Shown: piece after piece, positions 1-9,337 of the stretch
Position numbering within the stretch: the stretch's first letter is position 1
How the letters are laid out: each line of letters opens with the position of its first letter
Assembly: GCA_038049695.1 (NCBI GenBank)
Contig: CP142457.1
Span: 60,694,501 to 60,758,500, forward strand
Length of the DNA: 64,000 bases
Direction of reading: 5' to 3'
DNA from: Cinnamomum chago
Taxonomy: Eukaryota > Streptophyta > Magnoliopsida > Laurales > Lauraceae
Notes under the pieces: model-generated
Seen by the model: the letters and a program-made list of their open reading frames with translations, nothing else
Told to the model about the DNA's origin: nothing
Database searches by the model: none
Position numbers and translations under genes: made by a program

Positions 1-2290
1 GCTTCTTTATGATCATTTGATTTTGGTTTCATGCACCATTCTAAGTTACATGTCATGGTTTTCAAAATCATTTGATTATAATTTCTTCATGTTTGATTTG
101 TCTTTTGCACACATATGTCTTGCATTGCATTTCTTTACATGATCAATTGATTGTGATTTCAAAAGCTTTCATAGCTAGACTCTTCATGATCAATTGTTGA
201 ATCATTTGTGTTTATGTCATAGTAAGATTATTTGAACAAATGATTTGAATCAATTCAAGTTTTCCATGGATTTATAAGTTATACTTTTATATGGAGAACA
301 TTGTTTTGAAAAATCAACTTGTATGTGTTTTAATGAAGTTATATCTTTTCAAATACAATGTTGATAATTGATCTTCAAAATCATTCCTTTTATGCTCATT
401 GTTGGATTTTGTTTATCAAAATGATTTGAAGATTGATTGAATGGAAATGCTCCATAACTTCATTAGTTATAATCTTTTGAGCATGTTCCATGTTTTCATT
501 TCTTTTTCTTTTGGTTTCATTATCTTTAGAAATGAAAATGTTTGTTGTTTGCATCTTTGCTTGTTTGTTTACTTTCCTTGCATATGCAAATGACAATTGG
601 TTCCATGTATGGTTGTGACCTTAGTTACATTTGTAGAAACCATACTAGAACCCAAATCCATCCTCTATGCCTTATAGTCATTTCTATTTGGATGGTTATG
701 ATGTTGATTCATGTATATTCTCTAAGTGATATCATCCTTAGACATGTTTCAACTTCATAGTAGTGATCTTGATCATATGAAACTCTTTGAAATCCATTCC
801 TCATATTTCTATGTGTTTGATGGATAACTTAGATGTTGAATTCATATGATTTAGTCACTTTTTAAATTGCATGCATTTCTAAGTAATATATTTTTGCATT
901 GCAATTTACCTTGTTCATCACTATGCTCATTAGTCATATCTTTAAAAGTGATGAATATGCATTTATGATGCTTGATGGATTTTTGGGTTTGTCACATCCT
1001 TGCTTTTAATCATGTTATCATATTCAATTGGTTTCATTTGGTATAACTTTCCATTGATTTCTATCCAATTGATATCTTATCTTGTGTATGTGATAGACCT
1101 TGTGTGCTTTGGATTGAACTTGATAAGTAATATGATTGTTCCATGTCACACACCATTAGCATCATAATGCTCATGTTGCCACCTCTTTTGCTCATATAGG
1201 TATATCTCATGACCACCATGTTTATGTGTTAATAATATTGGTTGGTTATTATTTGAGGTTGGCTTCATGATTGAATTTCATTTCACTCATTCATGCACTT
1301 TAATAGTCATATTTATTGATTGAATGAAATGATTTTCAAAATCTTACATAGCATATGTTTTTCATAAGTAATATTGATTGATGCTATGTTAGAGTAAACC
1401 CCTTATCATGGATAGCTCTAATTTGGATTTCTCATAATAGTTATACTTTTAAATCCATTTTAGAGTGATTGTGTTAATAGTCACATCCATTAATCTCAAT
1501 TGATATGTTTGTTTCAATTGATATCCATGATTGCTTCTCTCATTTGTCCTTGCTTTCTTTTGGTAAATTGATCATATTGTGCTCAATAGTTAAATGAATC
1601 TAATCCTTTCCTTGAAGTTAACCCTCACTTGGTTAAACCATCTTCTTCTTGCACCTAATAGTTAAATCTTTGTCAAAAGTTTGACAAAAGAAGAGAATGG
1701 ATTGAGGGGGAGTGTAAACCTTCATAGGAAGTATTAGTTGTGATCAAATTGACCATTGGAATGCCTTTGAGCCCTTAGAGACTACTTCCATACATGATAG
1801 CCTGTTATGTATTTCATTTTCGATTTCATTTGTTAACAGGTGCTACTAATGGTATTTTCATTGTTTCATGTATGTAGGTACCTTTGCAATTTAATGGCAA
1901 AGGGGGAGAAATTATGCATGTTCTCAAAAGGGTGAAGAGAAAGTCCAAGCTTCCAAAGGGGAGAGTTGTGTATGATCTTCTACAAGGGGAGAGAATACAT
2001 ACCTTGCCAAAGGGAGAAAGAGGCATGGTCAAAGGGGGAGAGCTAATAGAAGAAAGAAAGCTTGGAGCTAAAGAAGATGCTTGGCCATAAAGAGGAAGAT
2101 GAGAAGAGAAAGCTTGAAGGATGATCAAGCTCCAAGCATCAAGAAGAGTGAAGTAAAGAGCCAAAGAGCCCAAGCTAAGAGAAGGAGCATCCAAGAAGAT
2201 TTCAAGACTTGTCAAGCTTAGGGGGAGCTAAAGACAAAGTGTGTTTTTTCAATGATGAGTAAGTTGCCATCAAATTGCAAAGGGGGAGAT
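1..2290 (+). other. Element 1 internal region after gag: no coding sequence, multiple polypurine tracts
   Basis: AT-rich DNA with no supported gene. It is homologous to the corresponding parts of elements 2 and 3. From about 1700 onward it becomes purine-rich and holds GGGGGAG motifs near 1706, 1902, 2034, 2221 and 2282. The last is the primary polypurine tract directly before the 3' LTR. The short open frames here (for example 1884-2090) are by-products of the purine-rich composition. A 111-codon frame that is open in elements 2 and 3 is broken here around 660-1010. Confidence 0.7.
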
Positions 2291-2321
2291 TGTTAGGTCT
2301 TTTGTTTTTGCAATTTGATGG
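2267..2321. promoter_or_regulatory. Inverted repeat bracketing the PPT/3' LTR junction (element 1)
   Basis: The arms CCATCAAATTGCAAA (2267-2281) and TTTGCAATTTGATGG (2307-2321) are exact reverse complements of 15 bp. The 25-nt loop contains the purine tract GGGGGAGAT and the first bases of the LTR (TGTTAGG). The same arrangement is present in elements 2 and 3. Role inferred only: it could present the PPT in a hairpin during plus-strand priming. Confidence 0.7.
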
Positions 2322-2808
2322 ATGCATTGCATATTGGCATCATTTGTATTCACACACTAGCATTGGTTTAGAAAACCCTTGAAATCTAGTTTTATACATG
2401 CATAGCTTTTAAGATTTGGAAAAGCTTTTGTTTTATGCATGTTTTGGTTTTAAACTTGGATGCATTGGTTTTGAAACCCAAACTCTTTTTGAAAACCTAA
2501 TTCATTGTGCATTGCATTTGGAAAATCATGTTAGAATTTAGGTTTAAGCTTTGCATACATTCATCTCTTTAAGAATCACTTTTGTATGCATTGTTTTTGG
2601 AAAAAGGAGTTTTTCAAATCAAGCTAGCCTTTGGTTTAAAGTTTCAAATCATTTTAGGCTTTGTGTTTCCCATGTTTTTAAACATCTTAGAATATCTCTA
2701 AAACATGTTTTTAAGCTTGATTTAATGGCCCAAAAGGTCCCCCATAGATATACCTTCAAATAGGCAAAAATTGAATTTTTGCAAAAAGGGGTGTCCCGGC
2801 AGTGTTGC

Positions 2809-2980
2809 CGGTCGACCGAGACACAGGTCTCGGTCGACCGAGACAACTGGAGGTAATTTTTACAGTTTCTGAACTGAAACCTCCAACGGTCAAAAATCCG
2901 ACCGTTATGCCTTCCCGGTCGACCGAGACCTCTAGGTCGACCGAGACAACTAGCCCGTGGACTGTTTTTTGCCTATAAAG
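2809..2980 (+). promoter_or_regulatory. LTR promoter block: GTCGAC palindromes, MSA-type motif and TATA box (element 1)
   Basis: Palindromic cores lie at 2809-2818 (CGGTCGACCG), 2828-2843 (TCTCGGTCGACCGAGA), 2916-2925 and 2935-2942. TCCAACGGTCA at 2882-2892 matches the mitosis-specific activator consensus TCYAACGGYYA recognised by three-repeat MYB (MYB3R) proteins. TATAAAG is at 2974-2980. Its position upstream of the long repeat-bearing leader fits a U3 promoter. Function is inferred from motifs. This copy is a 3' LTR, so it would direct transcription outward into the satellite. Confidence 0.6.
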
Positions 2981-3602
2981 TCCATTCATTTCCAACTTCT
3001 CAAAAGTTGAACAAATGAACCTTTGAGACCATTTTGGAGCCAAAGAAAGGAGAAGAAGTTGGAAAGGCTAGAGGGCCATTTGGAAATCAAATGCTTGACT
3101 TTTCATAAGGTACACATTACTAGTATTTTGATTTCCATTAAAATGAAATCCATGCATGCCTAATTCTTTGTAATTTCACTTATGCATGATTTCTAGAGAT
3201 GTTTAGCAAACTCAAAATCATCCTTGGTAAATTAGATTGGTTTGCAAAATCTCCTAACTAAATCACATGCATTCTTAGACTTTAACATTCATACAACTTG
3301 TTTAAGTTCATTTCTTAAAGTTGTTTGAATTTCTCATGTGATTAGTTTTCTCTTCAATCATCATTTTATAAGCTTTGATTTTAAAATGCATCATGCATTC
3401 AATTAAGAGATTCATTGTAGAAATTGATTGAAGAAACACACTCATACACTTGTGCACACACTTTAGCATATTTGGGTGTATGGTTGTTATTTGTATTACA
3501 CTTTCACATTAGCCTATTTAGAGGCAATTTCATTGAGCCTTAATTTGTATCTCTTAGAGTGATCTTTTGGAAAGACACCTTCTTAGAGAAATCTACATTG
3601 TG

Positions 3603-3772
3603 TAAGGTTATTGCTTAGCCTTTGAAAAGCATATTGTAAGGTTATTGCTTAGCCTAAGAAAAGCATATTGTAAGGTTATTGCTTAGCCTAAGAAAAGCAT
3701 ATTGAAAGGTTATTGCTTAGCCTCTAAAAGCACATTGTAAGGGTTATTGCTTAGCCTAGTTAAAAGCATAAA
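3603..3772 (+). repeat. Five 34-bp tandem repeats in the LTR (element 1)
   Basis: The unit begins AAGGTTATTGCTTAGCC and ends in AAAAGCATATTGT. Five copies lie in tandem with small differences, the last having an extra G (AAGGG). Each unit can fold through a TGCTT/AAGCA pairing. The same five-copy array occurs in the LTRs of elements 2 and 3, downstream of the TATA box, so it should be in the transcript leader (R/U5). Confidence 0.85.
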
Positions 3773-4535
3773 TAGTGGAAATCCGGTGGGGTGATTGGAT
3801 TCACAAGCCGGTAGTGGATGTAGGCATTGAGGCCGAACCACTATAAACATTGGTGTTGTGGTGCATGCTTTGTGGTGATTGATTTTGTTTAGCTTCCGCA
3901 TTTTGATTGTTAATCATCACATATGACTAGTTTTGTTTAAGAAATTAAAATTGCTTTAAATTGGTCATAGTTGTAGCTCACCCTATTCACCCCCCCCTCT
4001 AGGGTTAGGATCCATAGCGGACTTTCACTTTCCTCATAAATAAAAGTAGAAATATATAAACTGTCATCAAATATCATCCCCATAATTAAAGAATAAAATC
4101 CGAGATATATATCGAGTTATTAAAGCAATTTGCTCCTGTCTACAACTCCATCCTTAAATCTTTCATCACTCGTAGCTTTTAATGATCATCGGTGTGATTC
4201 ACTTGATAATAAATTCTTAAAAATTCAATTCCATGCAAACAGAGGGGCCCTTAAGAGAGCACATTTGTGAAAGGGAATTTAAAAGCATTGAGTGTTATCA
4301 CGTATCTAATCTAGAGCAATGACATAAAAGGTTTTGCAATCTTGAAGTCAACATCTAAACTTTATTTTTGTTGACATGCTTAGATTTGAAACTCTCGGGA
4401 CCTAGCCAGAAAGCCGAACGACTGACGGAACTGGTCAAATCGAGCTCGATAACTATTTAGGACCGTAGCACTACACCACACGGTCGCATATATGCATAGA
4501 AAGGCAGTGATGTGTCGACTACTACGACATGTTTG

Positions 4536-5056
4536 TAGGGTTGCAAACGGAACGGTTCCGGATCGGAACTATAGTGGATTCGGACCCGTTTGTGAATAAC
4601 GGTTCCGGTTCTGAATCCGGTTTTGACGCGTAACTTGTTTAGTTGGTTCCAGACCCCGCTTCGATAGGAAAACCGGATCCGGGTCTACCTAGAGGACTGG
4701 AATCCTGTTCCAAAATCGATTCTGATTTATCTTTATTCTTGATTTTTCCTAAAATAAGCGTATCATTAAAATTGTAACAGTGCGTCAAGTCTACTACCGC
4801 TAATATTGTGCATAAAAGTGTCAAAAAAGAGTTAATTTTGATGTACAATTTGCAATATCAAATGCTCATATGCCGGGTCCCGGTTCCACAGGTCGGAACC
4901 TATATGGACCAGGTCCCGTTTATCAATCGGAATCTAAATTAGGTTCCTGACCCGGACCCGTTTATGAAACGGAACCTAAAATAGGTTCCAGACCAAATTT
5001 TTTACAGGTCGGAACTTCTGGGTAATCAGATAATCGGATACCCGTTTGGAACCCTA
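4536..5056. mobile_element. hAT-type MITE in monomer A1 (521 bp)
   Basis: Terminal inverted repeats read inward as TAGGGTTGCAAACGG (left) and TAGGGTTCCAAACGG (right). The element is flanked by a perfect 8-bp duplication CATGTTTG at 4528-4535 and 5057-5064, the size expected for hAT transposases. It has no transposase. The interior is full of GGAACC/GGTTCC and GGGTCC/GGACCC motifs in both orientations, like the subterminal repeats of hAT elements. It occupies the same site in every A and B monomer, so it inserted before the monomer was duplicated. Confidence 0.85.
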
Positions 5057-5301
5057 CATGTTTGCGAGTATAGGCTTTTTTTTTGTCCGGTTGAAATGAA
5101 GGTTCTGCTGGTCTCACGTACATTCTCGATCGAAGATATTATGATCTCTGGTTTTTTATGGTAACAATTCTGCACCCTGTATGTCAGAGTCAATAATCTC
5201 GTAGAATCAAAGATATATTTAGTTTGGAGATTTCTCGGGAAATCTAGGTTGTGCATGGCCATGAGATATTCAAACATATACATAATTGTCATGGGCTGCA
5301 T
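5026..5301 (-). pseudogene. Conserved exon-like open frame in every monomer (unrecognised)
   Basis: An uninterrupted frame of about 91 codons runs from an ATG at 5299-5301. It continues upstream to a TTG at 5334 without another ATG. The core 5122-5306 looks like an internal exon: CTACAG lies just before it and GTACGTGAG just after it on the minus strand. The peptide contains FEYLMAMHNLDFPRN and I do not recognise it. The frame is open in all A and B copies, but its C-terminal part runs into the MITE and the T-run in the B copies (9 or 10 T) changes the frame there. It is most likely a captured gene fragment or chance; function is not supported. Confidence 0.25.
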
Positions 5302-5370
5302 TCTCTCTGTAGGACCAGCAAAAGCGATGTGCAATGCATGGACTAAACAACAAGTGAAATAAGAAAGAGA

Positions 5371-5690
5371 AGGTGGAACCGGATCCGGACCCGGAACCGT
5401 TTCGTAACCAATGATTTGGCTCCGGAACCGGAACCAGAACAGTATATGGGACGGCTCTAGATCCAGGCCCGGGTCCAGGTTGAGAGTGATATTACAAAAA
5501 ATATGTTTTTAAGGAGTCATTTTAGAAAATTGAGGTAATATGTTGGCTATCGGGTCCACGGGTCCGAAACAAGGTGGAACCGGACCCGGATCCATTTACT
5601 TATCGGGGCATGATTAAGGACCCAGACTCGGTTTTAACTGGTCGGAACCTCCGGGTAATCGGTAAATCGGGGACCCATTTACATCCTTAG
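5371..5690. mobile_element. One-ended hAT-like segment in monomer A1
   Basis: The right end, read on the minus strand, starts CTAAGGATGTAAATGGG and continues as GATTACCCGGAGGTTCCGACC. This closely parallels the inward sequence of the right end of the MITE at 4536-5056. The interior has the same GGAACCGGACCC motif bias. I found no matching left terminus or 8-bp duplication, so it is probably a truncated relative. It is present in every monomer, and element 2 is inserted inside the B4 copy. Confidence 0.5.
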
Positions 5691-5740
5691 TCGTACGCCC
5701 GCTCAGCTGTGAGAGGTCATGGGTTTGAGTCCTCGCATCA
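5690..5740 (+). other. Degenerate tRNA-like (SINE-like) stretch with a B-box
   Basis: GGTTTGAGTCC (5722-5732) differs from the Pol III B-box consensus GGTTCGANTCC at one position. GCTCAGCTG about 20 bp upstream resembles part of an A-box, but the spacing is short. CT-rich (CCCT)n and an AT stretch follow. This looks like the decayed head of a tRNA-derived SINE. It is present in all monomers, and element 3 is inserted immediately before the B-box in A9. Transcription is not implied. Confidence 0.3.
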
Positions 5741-6168
5741 ATGCTCCCTCCCTCCCTCATAAATATATCTATATATATATTTTGGCCGAACGGGGATTCC
5801 GGATCTCAAGCACTAAGTGCAAATAAATAAAAAAAAAGCCCGAGCACTGCCCATCTATTAATAACTAAACCCCATACCCAAAGCCCAATCCATGAGCTCA
5901 CTTACAAAAAAAGAAAACACTCTTCTTTTTAAGAGAAGAAATAAAATTGCTACTCTCTGACTTTTTGATTCTACTACATCCTAAATTTTGTTCTTCTTAT
6001 ATTGACCATTTACTTCATTTAAATGGAAAAATAAATTTACTATTTATTGTATGTTTATTATGATTTGATATTATTTCATCCAATTGTCATTCACACATGT
6101 CCATCCATCAATTCATGAACCAAGCCCCGACCCGTGACCCGCAATAAGGTAAAAGAAGGAAAAAAAAG

Positions 6169-6545
6169 GGCTAAAAAATCGGTTTTTGATATTTCCGCCG
6201 AAAGTATCCGCGGTATACCTGAAGTTTCCAGATTTCCTCCTCTCAGAGAGGAGGAAAACTGGAAAATGCGAGTTTACCGCCGATGGCAGCAGCGGTAAGG
6301 CTTAGTGAGTGTCCAAATAAAGTCGCAAGGCCTTTTTATTTCAAATTATCAGAAAAAAGAAAAAAAAAAGGCTAAAAAATCAATTTTCAATAATTATGCC
6401 GTGGTACACTTGCAATTTCCGGTATTCCTCCTCTCAGAGAGGAGGAAATCTGGAAAGTAACCGCCGATTCCAATAGTGGAAAAGCTGAGTGAGTGTCCAA
6501 ATAAAGTTGCAAGGCCTTTTCTTTTCGAATTATCATAAAATAGAA
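6169..6545. repeat. Tandem sub-repeat pair with GA/CT inverted repeats (monomer A1)
   Basis: Two diverged copies, 6169-6369 and about 6370-6545, both begin GGCTAAAAAATC. They share the landmarks GAGTGTCCAAATAAAG and GCAAGGCCTTTT. Each carries a near-perfect inverted repeat: arms TTTCCTCCTCTC/GAGAGGAGGAAA around a single A at 6233-6257, and 11-bp arms at 6425-6447. The pair is present in every complete monomer, so the duplication predates the A/B split. Confidence 0.85.
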
Positions 6546-6699
6546 TGAAAGAATCGATATTTTCATTTTTTCTTGTTTCCCATATCTAGTGAACCCCCAT
6601 ATAATATGAATAAAGGGAAAAAAAATCACACAAGCTGACTTTGGCTATTGACACATGTTGAATTCAATTTCTAGTTTTTCTAATAAATATGCTTCCCCC

Positions 6700-9337
6700 A
6701 TAAATAAAAGTAGAAATATATAAATGGTCATCAAATATCATCCCCATAATTAATGAATAAAATCCGAGATATCAAGCTATTAAAGCAATTTGCTCCTGTC
6801 TACAACTCCATCCTTAAATCTTTCATCACTCGTAGCCTTTAATGATCATCGGTGTGATTCACTTGATAATAAATTCTTAAAAATTCAATTCCATGCAAAC
6901 AGAGGGGCCCCCTTAACAGAGCACATTTGTGAAAGGGAATTTAAAAGCATTGAGTGTTATCACGTATCTAATCTAGTGCAATAACATAAATGGTTTTGCA
7001 ATCTTGAAGTCAACATCTAAACTTTATTTTTTTTGACATGCTTAGATTTGAAACTCTCGAGACCTAACCAGAAAGCCGTACGACTGATGGGACTGGTCAA
7101 ATCGATCTCGATAGGTAAATAGGACCGTAGCACAACACCACACGGTCGCTTACATGCACAGAAAGGTAGTGATGTGTCGACTAGTACGACTTGTTTGTAG
7201 GGTTGCAAACTGAACGGTTTCGGATTGGAACCATATTGGACTTGAGCCCGTTTGTAAATAACGTTTCTGGTTCTAACTCATAACTTGTTTAGTTGGTTCC
7301 AGGGCCGGCTCCTATAGGAAAACCCGGATCTGAGTCTACCTAGAGGACTGGAATCCTGTTCCAAAATCGATTCTGATTTATCTTTATTCTTCATTTTTCC
7401 TAAATATATGCGTATCATTAAAATTGTAACAGTGCGTCAAGTCTACTACCGCTAATATTGTGCATAAAAATGTCAAAAAAAGAGTTAATTTTGATGTACA
7501 ATTTGCAATATCAAATGCTCATATGCCGGGTCCCGGGTCCACAGGTCGGAACCTATATGGACCCGGTCCCGTTTATCAATCGGAATCTAAATTAGGTTCC
7601 TGACCCGGACCCGTTTATGAAACGGAACCTAAAATAGGTTCCAGACCAAATTTTTTACAGGTCGGAACTTCTGGGTAATCAGATAATCGGATACCCGTTT
7701 GGGACCCAACATGTTTGCGAGTATAGGCTTTTTTTTTGTCCGGTTGAAATGAAGGTTCTGCTGGTCTCACGTACATTCTCGATCGAAGATATTATGATCT
7801 CTGGTTTTTTATGGTAACAATTCTGCACCCTGTATGTCAGAGTCAATAATCTCGTGGAATCAAAGATATATTTAGTTTGGAGATTTCTCGGGAAATCTAG
7901 GTTGTGCATGGCCATGAGATACTCAAAGACATACATAATTGTCATGGGCTGCATTCTCACTATAGGACTAGCAAAAACGATGTGCAATGCATGGGCTAAA
8001 TAACAAGTGAAGTAAGAAAGAGTAGGGGGAACCGGATCCGGACCCGGAACCTATTCCATGGCTCAGGAACCGGAACCAGAACAGTATATGGGACGGCTCT
8101 ATATCCAGGCCCGGGTCTAGGTAGAGAATGATATTAAAAAAATATGTTTTATAGGAGAGATTTTAGAAAATTGAGGTAATACGTTGGGTATCGGGTCCAC
8201 GGGTCCGAACCAAGGTGGAACCGGACTCGGACCCATTTACTTATCGGGGCATGATTAAGGAGCTAGATCCGGTTTTAACGGGTCGGAACCTCCGGGTAAT
8301 CGGAGAATCTGGGGCTCATTTACATCCTTAGTCGTACGCCAGCTCCACTGTGAGAAGTCATGGGTTTGAGTCCTCACATCACTGCTCCCTCCCTCCCTCA
8401 TAAGTACATCTATATATATTTTGGCCGAACGGGGATTCCGGATCTCAAGCACTATGTGCAAATAAATAAAGAAAAAAACCCGAGTACTGCCCATCTATTA
8501 ATAACTAAACCCCATACCCAGATCCCAATCCATGAGCTCACTTACAAACAAAGAAAACACTCTCCTTTTTAAGAGAAGAAATAAAAATGCTACTCTCTGA
8601 CCTTTTGATTCTACTACATCCTAAATGTTGTTCTCTCTTATATTGACCATTTACTTCATTTAAATGGGAAAATAAATTTACTATTTATTGTATGTTTATT
8701 ATGATTTGATATTATTTCATCCAATTGTTATTCACACATGTCCATCTATCATTTCGTGAACCAAGCCCCGACCCGTGACCCGCAATAAGGTAAAAGAAGG
8801 CCAAAAAACCGGTTTTTGATATTTCCACCGTATGTATCCGCGGTATACCTGAAGTTTCAAGATTTCCTCCTCTCAGAGAGGAGGAAAACTGGAAAATGCG
8901 AGTTTACCGCCGAGGGAAGCAGTTGCAAAGCTTAGTGAGTGTCCAAATAAAGTCGCAAGGCCTTTATATTTCAAATTATCAATAAAAGGAGGAAAAAAAA
9001 GGCTAAAAAATCGGTTTTCAATATTTCCGCCGCGATATACTTGCAATTTCCGGTTTTCCTCCTCTTAGAGAGGAGGAAATCTGGAAAGTAACGAGTTTAC
9101 CGCCGATTTAAGCAGCGGTAAAGCTGAGTGAGTGTCCAAATAAAGTTGCAAGGCCTTTTCTTTTCCAATTAACATAAAATAGAATGAAAGAATCGATAGT
9201 TGTATTTTTTCTTGTTTCCCATATCTAGTGAATCCCCATATAATAGGAATAAAGAGAAAAAAATCACACAAGCTGACTTTGACAATTGACACATGTTGAA
9301 TTCAATTTCTAGTTTTTCATATAAATATGCTTTCCTC
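6700..9337. repeat. Satellite monomer B1 (2,638 bp)
   Basis: Same architecture as A1. B-type markers are AAATGGTCATC at the start, a shorter second hAT-like segment and CCCAACATG at the MITE end. It shares AACCTATTCC (near 8049) and CAGATCCC (near 8519) with B2 only. The T-run near 7731 is 9 long. Confidence 0.95.
7198..7709. mobile_element. hAT-type MITE in monomer B1 (about 512 bp)
   Basis: B-monomer counterpart of the A1 MITE at the same site. Flanks are CTTGTTTG (7190-7197) and CATGTTTG (7710-7717), one mismatch from a perfect 8-bp duplication. The left half differs much from A. The right half, from about 7340, is almost identical to A, which suggests exchange between A and B. Confidence 0.8.

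Larger units (their letters stand above)
1..4027 (+). mobile_element. Element 1: 3' part of a Sirevirus-like, apparently gag-only LTR retrotransposon
   Basis: The window opens inside the internal region of a plus-strand LTR retrotransposon and runs through its complete 3' LTR into satellite DNA. Bases 1-2290 match, with scattered differences, the post-gag region of element 3 (about 59340-61598). The gag gene and 5' LTR would lie to the left and are not visible. The LTR begins TGTTAGG and ends GACTTTCA. The next bases, CTTTC (4028-4032), are the expected 5-bp target duplication, but the left copy is outside the window. The insertion sits at the junction between a B and an A satellite monomer. 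Confidence 0.85.
2291..4027 (+). repeat. 3' LTR of element 1 (1,737 bp)
   Basis: It starts TGTTAGG directly after the PPT and ends CGGACTTTCA, giving TG...CA ends. The terminal block containing ACCCCCCCCTCTAGGG is a type of end often seen in plant Sirevirus/Copia LTRs. It contains a palindrome-rich promoter (2809-2980) and five 34-bp repeats (3603-3772). It resembles the element 2 LTR along its length, whereas element 3 carries a different segment in the middle. Confidence 0.9.
4036..6699. repeat. Satellite monomer A1 (2,664 bp)
   Basis: First A monomer after element 1. It holds an hAT-type MITE (4536-5056), an exon-like open frame (5026-5301, minus strand), a one-ended hAT-like segment (5371-5690), a tRNA-like stretch (5690-5740) and paired sub-repeats with hairpins (6169-6545). 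It shares the variant GACCCCGCTTCG with A2 only; the other A copies read GACCCAGCTTCG. Confidence 0.95.

Noticed and set aside
4528-5064. The monomer itself as an active DNA transposon
   Set aside because: TIRs and the 8-bp duplication define only the 0.5-kb MITE; no transposase frame is present and the whole monomer lacks terminal repeats.
5690-5740. Functional tRNA gene
   Set aside because: Only the B-box is convincing; A-box spacing is wrong and no cloverleaf or acceptor stem can be drawn.
6387-6629. Recurring small frames in every monomer (for example 6387-6629 minus, 6790-6984 plus, 9169-9372 minus) as genes
   Set aside because: They recur because the satellite recurs, many begin only at TTG or CTG, they overlap each other on both strands, and they show no domains.
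4036-9337. Ribosomal DNA intergenic spacer as the identity of the 5.3-kb repeat
   Set aside because: No 18S, 5.8S, 25S or 5S coding sequence was recognised in any unit.
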